Part shown: piece after piece, positions 33,644 through 40,611 of the stretch
Layout: every line of letters begins with the position of its first letter
Numbering within the stretch: the first letter of the stretch is position 1
Notes under the pieces: generated by a model
The model's database searches: none
Seen by the model: only the letters and a program-made list of their open reading frames with translations
Told to the model about the DNA's origin: nothing
NCBI GenBank assembly: GCA_903871545.1
Contig: CAIQHG010000069.1
Span: 1 to 40,611, forward strand
DNA: 40,611 nucleotides
Reading direction: 5' to 3'
Origin: an uncultured Burkholderiales bacterium
Lineage (GTDB): Bacteria > Pseudomonadota > Gammaproteobacteria > Burkholderiales > Burkholderiaceae_C
Program-made: the position numbers and the translations under genes

Positions 33644-34417
33644 ATGGATCTTTACGGTGAGCACTTTAACTCCCGCCTCCTCCTTGGCACCTCTAGGTAC
33701 CCCTCACCCCAAATCCTGGAGGCTGCAGTTTTAGCTGCTCAGCCTGCAATGCTAACTGCCTCATTGAGGCGTCAATCTGCGGATTTAGACGGCTCAAAGA
33801 ACTTTTGGAAGTTACTGAAAAAATTAAACGTTCCTATTTTGCCCAACACTGCGGGTTGCCACAGAGTGGATGAGGTGATTGCAATCGCTCAAATGGCGCG
33901 CGAAGTTTTTGAGACTGATTGGATCAAACTTGAGTTGATCGGAGACGATTACACCCTGCAGCCAGATACACTCAATTTAGTCGAAGCCGGTGAGAAGCTC
34001 ATCGCCCTTGGTTTTAAAGTTCTGCCTTACACCACAGATGATTTGGTACTTTGTCAAAGATTGGTGGATGTGGGATGCAAAGCGGTCATGCCGTGGGCAG
34101 CGCCAATCGGAACGGGCAAGGGGCCCATCAACCCTTACGCCCTTAAGACATTAAGAGAGCGCCTAAAGGTTCCTTTAATAGTGGATGCAGGCCTTGGAGT
34201 GCCCTCACATGCTTGCTCAGTGATGGAATGGGGCTATGACGCCGTCTTACTCAATACTGCGGTGGCTTTGGCTCATGACCCGGTCATGATGGCTTATGCA
34301 TTCAAAGGGGCAGTTGCGAGTGGGCGAATGGCTTATTTGTCAGGGGCTATGCAACCTCAAGAAAGCGCTGAGCCCAGTACACCGGTGCTTGGCACACCGT
34401 TTTGGCATCAATCCTGA
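33644..34417 (+). CDS. thiG: Thiazole synthase ThiG
   Basis: ThiG builds the thiazole phosphate carboxylate from deoxyxylulose phosphate, dehydroglycine and ThiS thiocarboxylate. The 257-residue TIM-barrel protein shows RLLLGTSRYPS, TASLRRQS, LPNTAGCHRVDEV, the Schiff-base Lys95 in DWIKLELIGD, and the phosphate loops VMPWAAPIGTGKG and VDAGLGVPSHA. The ATG at 33644 gives the normal family length. The longest frame from 33527 adds 39 residues containing a translated palindromic repeat, so it is less likely, although GGACGGG lies unusually close to the chosen ATG. thiE follows. Confidence 0.93.
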   Translation: MDLYGEHFNSRLLLGTSRYPSPQILEAAVLAAQPAMLTASLRRQSADLDGSKNFWKLLKKLNVPILPNTAGCHRVDEVIAIAQMAREVFETDWIKLELIGDDYTLQPDTLNLVEAGEKLIALGFKVLPYTTDDLVLCQRLVDVGCKAVMPWAAPIGTGKGPINPYALKTLRERLKVPLIVDAGLGVPSHACSVMEWGYDAVLLNTAVALAHDPVMMAYAFKGAVASGRMAYLSGAMQPQESAEPSTPVLGTPFWHQS

Positions 34418-34450
34418 TACAAGGAATAACCACACCCTCATTCCTTGGCC

Positions 34451-34530
34451 CTGCATCCCTGCATCCCTGCATCCCTGCACAATGCCATACCGCCACACCG
34501 CCATACCGCTGTACCGTTCCCACCGTACCC
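34451..34530. repeat. Tandem CTGCATCC repeats followed by ACCGCC-type repeats
   Basis: Three exact 8-bp units CTGCATCC plus a partial fourth occupy 34451-34479. Degenerate copies of CCATACCGC/CCACACCG follow to about 34530. The array lies between the thiG stop and the preferred thiE start. Translating through it gives a His/Pro/Thr-rich stretch without family similarity. Confidence 0.8.
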
Positions 34531-34557
34531 ATAGATATCTATCCTGACAGCAATTCA

Positions 34558-35586
34558 ATGACCATACAAAATAGCGAAATCATTCTGAATGAATTTAAAA
34601 ACTTAAGGGTCGGCGAGACACCCTTGTTTCCTGTTCTGAGTAAACAAGAAATAATGGACAGAGAAAAGTCAATACCCATTAATCTTCCAAGATTAGAAGA
34701 CTCCCAATCACCCGCCCCATTAAAAAAACCGATGCTAGAGGAATTTGAACCTCACTGGCATCCCCTTTGGCTGGATGTGTTTGAAGCTGCCAGGCAACTC
34801 CATTTCGAATTTATCGATTGCTCTATCATTGCTAGCGCTTGGATTCGGCAAAGTATGAGAGCTGGAGAATTTGATTGTAAAACCTGGCCCACCCAATGGG
34901 CTGACTTTGGATTGGTTGGTACAGCCCTGATTAGCTCCTCCGCTAAAGCTGTACACCATGAACGTCTCATACCCTGCCCAACCAATTTGGGGCTTTACGC
35001 AGTAGCTCCCAACTCAGAGAGTGTAAAAAAGCTAGCTCTTTTACAGGTACCCACCATACAGTTGCGCTTTAAATCCAGCGATCCCTCAGCTTTAGAGGAA
35101 CAAGTGCAAAACTCCGTGAACGCTGTAAAAGGCACAGGCTCTCTTTTATTTATCAATGATCATTGGCGACTGGCAATCAAAGCAAATGCCTACGGTATTC
35201 ATCTGGGGCAAGAGGATTTGGACAAATTAACCTCACCAGAAATTAATGCTATAAGAGAGTCCGGACTAAGAGTTGGCATAAGCACTCACGGATACTCGGA
35301 GATGATCCGGGCTGATAAGTTTGGTCCCAGCTACATTGCAATGGGCGCTATTTATCCAACCACCCTTAAACAAATGCAAACCTTGCCCCAAGGTGTTGAG
35401 AGACTGAGAATGTATGTGAAGCTCATGAACCACTATCCCTTGGTTGCCATTGGCGGGATCGATGCATCCAATATTCAAGAGGTACTTTCAACGGGAGTTG
35501 GCTCAGTGGCCATGGTCAGAGCGCTAGTCGGGGCAGATGTGAGGGAATCGGAAATTTTAAAACTTCTGTCAGTGGTGAAATTTTAA
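34558..35586 (+). CDS. thiE: Thiamine-phosphate synthase ThiE with N-terminal extra region
   Basis: ThiE joins hydroxymethylpyrimidine diphosphate and thiazole phosphate. The C-terminal ~200 residues are a full ThiE barrel: NLGLYAVAPNSES, QLRFKSSD, LFINDHWRLAIKANAYGIHLGQEDL, GISTHGYSE, SYIAMGAIYPTTLKQM and VAIGGID. The pattern is close to that of the enterobacterial enzyme. About 140 residues precede it, with a Pro-rich start and then a helical segment (WLDVFEAARQLHFEFIDCSIIASAWI ... WPTQWADFG) that I cannot assign. The ATG at 34558 was chosen because the longer frame (from 34402) overlaps thiG and reads through a tandem repeat. It is last in the thi unit. Confidence 0.9.
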   Translation: MTIQNSEIILNEFKNLRVGETPLFPVLSKQEIMDREKSIPINLPRLEDSQSPAPLKKPMLEEFEPHWHPLWLDVFEAARQLHFEFIDCSIIASAWIRQSMRAGEFDCKTWPTQWADFGLVGTALISSSAKAVHHERLIPCPTNLGLYAVAPNSESVKKLALLQVPTIQLRFKSSDPSALEEQVQNSVNAVKGTGSLLFINDHWRLAIKANAYGIHLGQEDLDKLTSPEINAIRESGLRVGISTHGYSEMIRADKFGPSYIAMGAIYPTTLKQMQTLPQGVERLRMYVKLMNHYPLVAIGGIDASNIQEVLSTGVGSVAMVRALVGADVRESEILKLLSVVKF

Positions 35587-35699
35587 TAATTTGCTAATAT
35601 CCTAAGAGTTAGGTACTAAGGTTTACTAGGATTTACTCACATTTAAAACCGTAATTTTTAAAAAAAATTGCCCCTTTGTGCTGTTGAATTATTATTTTT

Positions 35700-36500
35700 T
35701 TACTTCAGTTTCTTCGAGTCAATGCGCAGGGTCGGAACACCCACTCCAGTTACTTCAAAGCCCCCGTCTACAGCAATCACTTGTCCGTTAACGTAGGAGG
35801 CTGCGTCACTGCACAAAAAACCAACCGTAGCAGCTATTTCCTGAGTGGTACCGTATCTGCCCAGTGGAATATGATCGTGGTAGTCGGCCCGAATTTCGGG
35901 GGTATGGACTTTTTTAGCCATATCTGTCTCGATGGGCCCAGGTGCAACCGCGTTTACTCTCACGTTCATGTTGCCCAACTCAACCGCGTACTGTTTGGTC
36001 AATTGGATGACGGCTGCCTTACTGGTACCGTAAGCGGTGCGAAGTGTACTAGCCCTAAATCCTGATATGGAGGCAATATTGACAATACAACCTTGGCCTG
36101 CTTTAACCATTAAGGCACCAAATAGTTGAGAGCAAATAAAAACTCCGTCCAAATTGGTTGACATGACCGTCCTCCAGTCATCAAAAGTGGTCTCCAACAC
36201 AGGCTTAAAAATAGCAACGCCCGCGTTGTTAACTAAAACATCAACACGCCCAAATTTCTTTAATATGTCCTGCGAAGCGCTTTGTACTTGGGAGAAGTTT
36301 GAAACGTCGCAGTCAATTCCCACTAAATCTTCTGGACTCCCCTGCTCCTTGAGTGCAGCCGCTAGTGTCTCGCGCTCTACGTCAATCAACACAACCTTGT
36401 ATGCATTGGCTAAAAACCATTTTCCTATCTCAAGTCCAATACCGCGGGCGCCACCCGTTACAACCGCTACACGCTTAAGTGAGGAATGATCTGTGTTCAT
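35700..36500 (-). CDS. Short-chain dehydrogenase/reductase (classical SDR)
   Basis: The 266-residue oxidoreductase has the NAD(P) motif TGGARGIG (15-22), an Asp at the end of strand 2 (LIDVER) that favours NAD over NADP, NNAG (91-94), catalytic Ser in NIASISG, and Tyr157-x3-Lys161 in YGTSK. PG...IETDMAKK and the C-terminal GQVIAVDGGFEVTG complete the fold. The substrate cannot be assigned; similarity to 3-oxoacyl-ACP reductases and sugar dehydrogenases is generic. It lies 134 bp after the exopolysaccharide barrel gene on the same strand and might be in the same transcript. Confidence 0.9.
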   Translation of the reverse strand: MNTDHSSLKRVAVVTGGARGIGLEIGKWFLANAYKVVLIDVERETLAAALKEQGSPEDLVGIDCDVSNFSQVQSASQDILKKFGRVDVLVNNAGVAIFKPVLETTFDDWRTVMSTNLDGVFICSQLFGALMVKAGQGCIVNIASISGFRASTLRTAYGTSKAAVIQLTKQYAVELGNMNVRVNAVAPGPIETDMAKKVHTPEIRADYHDHIPLGRYGTTQEIAATVGFLCSDAASYVNGQVIAVDGGFEVTGVGVPTLRIDSKKLK

Positions 36501-36634
36501 AAATAGGTCCTTTCAAAAATAAGCAAACAGTGAGCAAAGAGCAAGAAAATAGCAAGAGAATTAGGTCCCAAGCGCGCCTCACAACTCAAAGCTTACATTA
36601 AATCGGAAGCAGAAAATTTGCCCACATCCAGTGA

Positions 36635-39600
36635 TTAATGTAGCCTTGAGCGCGGCTCTATCTGATCGTCCGGGGCAAGTTGAGAATTAGGGGGTACCGC
36701 TGGACCAAACGATCTCACATCCGGAGACACCCACCTGCTCTCCTCCATGTAAAGATCAACTGGTCGGTGTAGCATTTGTCCACCGTCCCTCACAACCGGT
36801 TCCCACAAAAAGTATCCCGTGAAAGGACTGGACGACAGGTTGAATGAATCAAACGGCACGCTGAGCATAACTCCCTTGTCAAAGGAGCCCTCGCCAAATG
36901 TTGCAGCCGAGACATTGGTTTTTGTGAAATAGGCCTTAACGGCTACCCCGTTGTGGAATATTTTCGTAGCAGCGAAGGTTGCCCCTCTGTCACCTGCAAG
37001 GTACTGCCCGTAAGAAATAGAGGTTTGTATACCGTTCAATGGCGTGATCCAGTGCTGGGTTAGGTGGCCCGTGTTGACCCGGTAGTTTTGGAAATTAAAG
37101 TCCTGCATGAAACTGCGCTGAAATACCCGGTTGACATCAATAGAGGTCGCAAAAGCGCTGCCAGGTTGTCTGTACAGGGCCTCAGCTCCAACGCCTCCAA
37201 ACATTTCCTCGAAATAACCAACGTAGCCTGAGGCATACCAACTCTGGGAGAGCCTTTGAGAGTTGATCAAACTAAGGTTGCTCATGGTGTACTCAGATGT
37301 GGTGTAGTATTTTTGCTGGTTTGTGCGCACGGCAGGCAAGAGGGAGTTAGAAGGAACATCATAGATGTTGTAATTGTTAGCAAGTCTTGCCCGCTCTAGA
37401 CCTTTTATTTTGAATTCATAGGGCAGTTGTGCCTCTAACCAGAGTGCAAGACTAAACTGGTAAATAAGGAAACTACCGGGACCTTGAAGGGTTTCGATGA
37501 AATCCAAACCAGGCTCTAACTTAAAGGAAGGCGCGACCTTCTGTGTCAACCTAGGCTCTCCCTGAGTCGGGTTTAGCTCATAAGACACATGCACTGGGTC
37601 AATGATTTCCTCGGTTCTTGCTGGCTGGGTTTGAGCTCTAATCCACTCATTTCGGTCAATTGTCTCTGTCGCCAAAATACTTCCCGCACTTCTGTTTTCT
37701 ATTTTGACCGTATCAATATTCTCAGGCGCGTCTCTGTTGATAATTGTCATCGCTTTATCAACACGAGGCTTAGGATAAGGCGCGAGAGTTTGACTTGCAT
37801 CGACTACGATTGTTCGCTCATTCTCGTAAATTTGGTTAACACGCCACTGCGTTTGATCCTGAATATCGATCGCAGTCTGATTCCAGTTGGGTTGCACGCT
37901 CGGCCTGTAAGTGTTCACTGGAGGAAGCGGTGGATCTGCAAACTTTGGCATGGCCAGATTAGATAAATCCGTATAGAGAGTGATACCAAAGGATACGGTG
38001 TTGCCTCTCTCTAAACCCAGAGATAGATTAACAAATTTTGCAGGACTGTAAACCAATCCAAAGTTGATGGGGGTTTTTACAATTAGTGGACCACCAAAAA
38101 TATTTTGATAATTGTCCCCGTCGTATTCGGCTTTCAAAATTAGGTTCTGAATTGGAGTGTCATACTGAACTCCTCCAAAAAGAGATCCAGGTCCGTGAAA
38201 CCAGACATTAGGGGAAAAATTACCGCCCAAACCCACAACTTGTGTAGGTCTGGTGGTAAATCTGCCGCCCAGTGGGTTGCGAATGTTATCTCTCCCCCCC
38301 ATCTCACCTGTTGCATAGCCCAAACTAAAATCAAGCCGGTCAAAACGTTTATTAGCCACCACATATTCAGAGCTAAAAAGTCCAGTCCCTGCAATGTCCC
38401 TAATTCCGATCGCAACCTCTGGCAAATAATCAGATTCAGAATTAACCCGGGCCTTCATATCTAAGCTTTTGTCTTTGTAAGTCTGACTCCAGTCACCCGT
38501 GTTGTAGGGCATATCATTTACGCTGGTATATCTAAACCCCGTCTCTAGCCACTCAAAAGGTTGAAGAAAATTGTTCCAAATGGTGTAAGGCTTCACACTT
38601 TGGATGTTGGTTGAATAAGTACCGGTTCCCCTTAACCTTGCAGTCGGGGTCTGTAAAAGTCCCGTAAAACCCCAATCACTTGCAGTTGCCTTTGGATCGA
38701 ACTGACGGTCAGTGATTTTCAATAAACTAAGAGGCTCTGGTTGTGCAGGCTCAACTTGCCTAAATAGCAAGGGAAATGAATCCGAATCGATCTGAGTTGA
38801 CACTCCTTGTGTAGCCAACCATTTAGCCCAGGTCTCGCTGAACTGCTCGGGTACGTCGCTTGCCCACTCTGGGGCCCAAATCCAAGCCCCCGGCGCAGGC
38901 TCCGCCTGAACGGCAGGATTCCAAGTGCTCAGGCCAAGCTTTAGGACTTTTCCATCAGGCTGAATAACCCATGCCCACGCACCGGCAAGCTCAGATTGAC
39001 ACGCTTTTACATAATCCAAAGCGTGCAACCCGCCTTTGTGAGGTGCTTCGCAAATGGAGCCATTTGCAGACATGACACGAACTGTTGTAGGTCGCACGGG
39101 GATAAATACTTTATCCCCTGTCTTTAAAACTGGATCTTTTTTAGGATTTACCTCTAACCACTTCGCATTCGCACCTGCAGTTCTTACTTTACCCGTAGGT
39201 TTAAGTTGATCAAGAACAACTTTCAATCGACCATAGATTTCGTCGGATTTACGCTGCTTTTGTCTCAGCTCCTCAATCCTGTCAGCACTGAGTCGACTTG
39301 TGATCTCAAAGCTCCAAGATTTGAACTTTTGAAGGTGATCTAATTTCTCTTTAATGGCCTCAAACTCCGCCTCCTGCAAATTGAGCTCCTCGGGGGTCAT
39401 CCAGGCCAATCCAAGCACGTAATCGTCATCCCTGCTCAGTCCCGCCCTTTCTCGATCAAGCAACCATTGACTAAGCCTTTGTGGCTCGCCCGTGTAGGTG
39501 ACCAAGCGCGAGGAGTTTCTTAAATGAGGGGCCTGCTGAACGTTTTGAGCCTGAGGTGGAGCAGACACTAAGCTTTGGGCCAGAGACTGCGTAACATCAA

Positions 39601-39703
39601 AGATACAAAACAAACCCAAAACAATTCTTGGGATAAGTAAAATTTTGTTTAGAAAAGTCGGGGTAAAAGAATGGGCGCAAGAAGAAAAATTAACGGAATT
39701 CAT
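36635..39703 (-). CDS. YjbH/GfcD-like outer-membrane exopolysaccharide protein with fused GfcC/YjbG-like domain
   Basis: This 1022-residue exported protein has a long signal peptide (to about residue 44). A region at about 60-320 resembles the periplasmic GfcC/YjbG proteins, with DKVFIPVRPTTVRVMSANG, the AWAWVIQPDGKVLKLG strand and WNPAVQAEPAPGAWIW. From about residue 341 it becomes a YjbH-type barrel (ASDWGFTGLLQTPTARLRGTGTYS, FEWLETGFRYTSV) rich in aromatic beta-strands to the end. In E. coli, YjbG and YjbH (GfcC and GfcD) are separate products of exopolysaccharide/capsule operons. The YjbF/GfcB-like lipoprotein gene precedes it by 20 bp, as in those operons. The final residues are not a classical aromatic barrel end. 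Confidence 0.85.
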   Translation of the reverse strand: MNSVNFSSCAHSFTPTFLNKILLIPRIVLGLFCIFDVTQSLAQSLVSAPPQAQNVQQAPHLRNSSRLVTYTGEPQRLSQWLLDRERAGLSRDDDYVLGLAWMTPEELNLQEAEFEAIKEKLDHLQKFKSWSFEITSRLSADRIEELRQKQRKSDEIYGRLKVVLDQLKPTGKVRTAGANAKWLEVNPKKDPVLKTGDKVFIPVRPTTVRVMSANGSICEAPHKGGLHALDYVKACQSELAGAWAWVIQPDGKVLKLGLSTWNPAVQAEPAPGAWIWAPEWASDVPEQFSETWAKWLATQGVSTQIDSDSFPLLFRQVEPAQPEPLSLLKITDRQFDPKATASDWGFTGLLQTPTARLRGTGTYSTNIQSVKPYTIWNNFLQPFEWLETGFRYTSVNDMPYNTGDWSQTYKDKSLDMKARVNSESDYLPEVAIGIRDIAGTGLFSSEYVVANKRFDRLDFSLGYATGEMGGRDNIRNPLGGRFTTRPTQVVGLGGNFSPNVWFHGPGSLFGGVQYDTPIQNLILKAEYDGDNYQNIFGGPLIVKTPINFGLVYSPAKFVNLSLGLERGNTVSFGITLYTDLSNLAMPKFADPPLPPVNTYRPSVQPNWNQTAIDIQDQTQWRVNQIYENERTIVVDASQTLAPYPKPRVDKAMTIINRDAPENIDTVKIENRSAGSILATETIDRNEWIRAQTQPARTEEIIDPVHVSYELNPTQGEPRLTQKVAPSFKLEPGLDFIETLQGPGSFLIYQFSLALWLEAQLPYEFKIKGLERARLANNYNIYDVPSNSLLPAVRTNQQKYYTTSEYTMSNLSLINSQRLSQSWYASGYVGYFEEMFGGVGAEALYRQPGSAFATSIDVNRVFQRSFMQDFNFQNYRVNTGHLTQHWITPLNGIQTSISYGQYLAGDRGATFAATKIFHNGVAVKAYFTKTNVSAATFGEGSFDKGVMLSVPFDSFNLSSSPFTGYFLWEPVVRDGGQMLHRPVDLYMEESRWVSPDVRSFGPAVPPNSQLAPDDQIEPRSRLH

Positions 39704-39723
39704 TTTTAGATTTTAGATTTCCG

Positions 39724-40476
39724 TTATTGCTTGGAGATAACGCCAATGTATTTAAGCGTCAAACAAAGGTCTTGAGCGATGCACTGTTCACTATAAAGAG
39801 TTTTGCCGTTGACCCTTGCAAAAAGCTGCTGATAAGCCCACTCTGAGCCGTCCATGCCTTTGCTGTTAATGTTGTCTTGGAACCAAACAGCTCCAATTGG
39901 AAACTCCTTGTTTTTAGGAGGGGCCTCAACAATTTTAGTCATCACTTCGTCTTTGAAGCCGTATCTGTATCCGGGCATCAGGTCTCTGTTACGGACCCAG
40001 GCGGTAGGCATTGAGTATGAGCTCAAAGAATCCCAACTTGGGGCTTTTGAATTGGTTTGTCGCCACTCGGTGGTCATTCCCATCACGGATACGATCCTTC
40101 CCTCCACAAGCTCAATCATCTCTTTTTGGCCACTGTACCAGTATTCATGAATGAACGGATCCGTGGAATAGAGTTTTGCATTTCTCACGAGCTGCTCACC
40201 GTTGGTGGGGTTGCTCAGATTGCTAAGATTGCCAGAGCTACTTGAATTGTTTGATGCAGTATTTGCACTGGGATTGGGAAATGTTCTGTACCCAAGCGCC
40301 ATCATGGCTTGGCGGCCATCTACATTAACCTTTAAGTATTCAACACCAGGCGTTAGGGGAGCATTCTTGCCCTCCCCCCATCCAGTAGCGGCCTTAAAGG
40401 TGTCCCACACAGGATTAACACTATTACAACCAGCTAAATTAATTAAAAGTAATAATGTGGATAAATGTTTAAACAT
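39724..40476 (-). CDS. YjbF/GfcB-like exopolysaccharide lipoprotein
   Basis: The 250-residue lipoprotein has a signal with lipobox LINLAG-Cys17 followed by a domain matching the GfcB/YjbF group: GVEYLKVNVDGRQAMMALGYR, WYSGQKEMIELVEGRIVSVMGMTTEW, and the late GNKTLYSEQC-like segment (here GKTLYSEQC). An Asn/Ser-rich spacer (about residues 68-92) is inserted after the first conserved block. In group 4 capsule and yjb operons this protein acts at the outer membrane with the GfcC and GfcD partners, which here are fused in the gene 20 bp downstream. Confidence 0.87.
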   Translation of the reverse strand: MFKHLSTLLLLINLAGCNSVNPVWDTFKAATGWGEGKNAPLTPGVEYLKVNVDGRQAMMALGYRTFPNPSANTASNNSSSSGNLSNLSNPTNGEQLVRNAKLYSTDPFIHEYWYSGQKEMIELVEGRIVSVMGMTTEWRQTNSKAPSWDSLSSYSMPTAWVRNRDLMPGYRYGFKDEVMTKIVEAPPKNKEFPIGAVWFQDNINSKGMDGSEWAYQQLFARVNGKTLYSEQCIAQDLCLTLKYIGVISKQ

Positions 40477-40611
40477 TGAAGAAATATGATTATCGTATTT
40501 ACAAATTCAGAGCCCTCAAATCATAACGTAGATTCAAGGACGAAGTGCAACGTTGACTAAAAGTTAAGTGGCTGAGAATGGATTAATATCCACAGCTTCT
40601 TGACCTCGAAC
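40477..40611. other. Upstream region of the exopolysaccharide genes, cut by the window edge
   Basis: The 135 bp before the lipoprotein gene contain no gene start that I can support. The promoter of the yjbF-yjbGH pair probably lies here or just beyond the edge. Confidence 0.4.

Noticed and set aside
35587..35699. T/A runs between thiE and the SDR gene as a terminator
   Set aside because: Poly-A and poly-T stretches are present, but no stable stem precedes them on either strand.

Overview
The window looks like chromosome from a Gram-negative betaproteobacterium of the order Burkholderiales. The evidence is the porin type, the run ilvB-ilvH-ilvC-psd-pssA-leuA on one strand, the set sigma factor/DUF3619/DUF3106/RDD, and the neighbouring aat and bpt genes. 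By eye the DNA is of moderate G+C, lower than in most Burkholderiales, and A/T-rich between genes. A small freshwater-type genome related to Polynucleobacter or low-GC Burkholderiaceae/Comamonadaceae would fit, but the genus cannot be fixed from the sequence alone. There is no phage, insertion sequence, CRISPR array, rRNA or tRNA that I can support.

Layout. 1-1.3 kb: a porin with a strong terminator. 1.4-4.7 kb: the biotin operon bioA-bioF-bioD (minus). 4.8-7.4 kb: an NnrU-type membrane protein, a metallo-beta-lactamase-fold lipoprotein and an NlpC/P60 lipoprotein. 7.6-11.1 kb: a large FAD/Fe-S dehydrogenase of the YdiJ type with a small cupin upstream. 11.4-13.8 kb: a class V aminotransferase and an acyltransferase-3 membrane protein. 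14.0-15.8 kb: the two N-degron aminoacyl-transferases Aat and Bpt. 16-17.8 kb: an IclR regulator and a PBP7-type endopeptidase. 18.1-25.7 kb: leucine/isoleucine/valine synthesis combined with phosphatidylethanolamine synthesis (minus). 26.0-28.6 kb: an ECF-like sigma factor with three trailing genes. 28.8-30.4 kb: a LOG-family nucleotide hydrolase and a TauE/SafE permease. 30.5-35.6 kb: thiamine genes thiD (minus) and thiO-thiS-thiG-thiE (plus). 35.7-40.5 kb: a short-chain dehydrogenase and exopolysaccharide genes of the yjbFGH/gfcBCD type.

The clearest unlisted element is a classical leucine attenuator in front of leuA. An 18-residue leader peptide with four consecutive Leu codons is followed by mutually exclusive hairpins and a GC-rich intrinsic terminator. 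A further leader of about 270 nt lies between that terminator and leuA. The leucine-codon segment is itself one arm of the competing hairpin, so the logic of ribosome stalling can be read directly from the bases.

Two other patterns stand out. The exopolysaccharide outer-membrane protein at 36.6-39.7 kb appears to be a fusion of a GfcC/YjbG-like domain with a YjbH/GfcD-like barrel. Many intergenic regions carry short tandem arrays, each with its own unrelated unit (6, 7-8, 8, 9, 10, 14 or about 15 bp). One array is read into the C-terminus of the aminotransferase, and one 14-bp array lies directly on the candidate thiO promoter. Several start codons were moved downstream of the longest possible start because upstream residues look like translated repeats or because a signal peptide or ribosome binding site decides the start.
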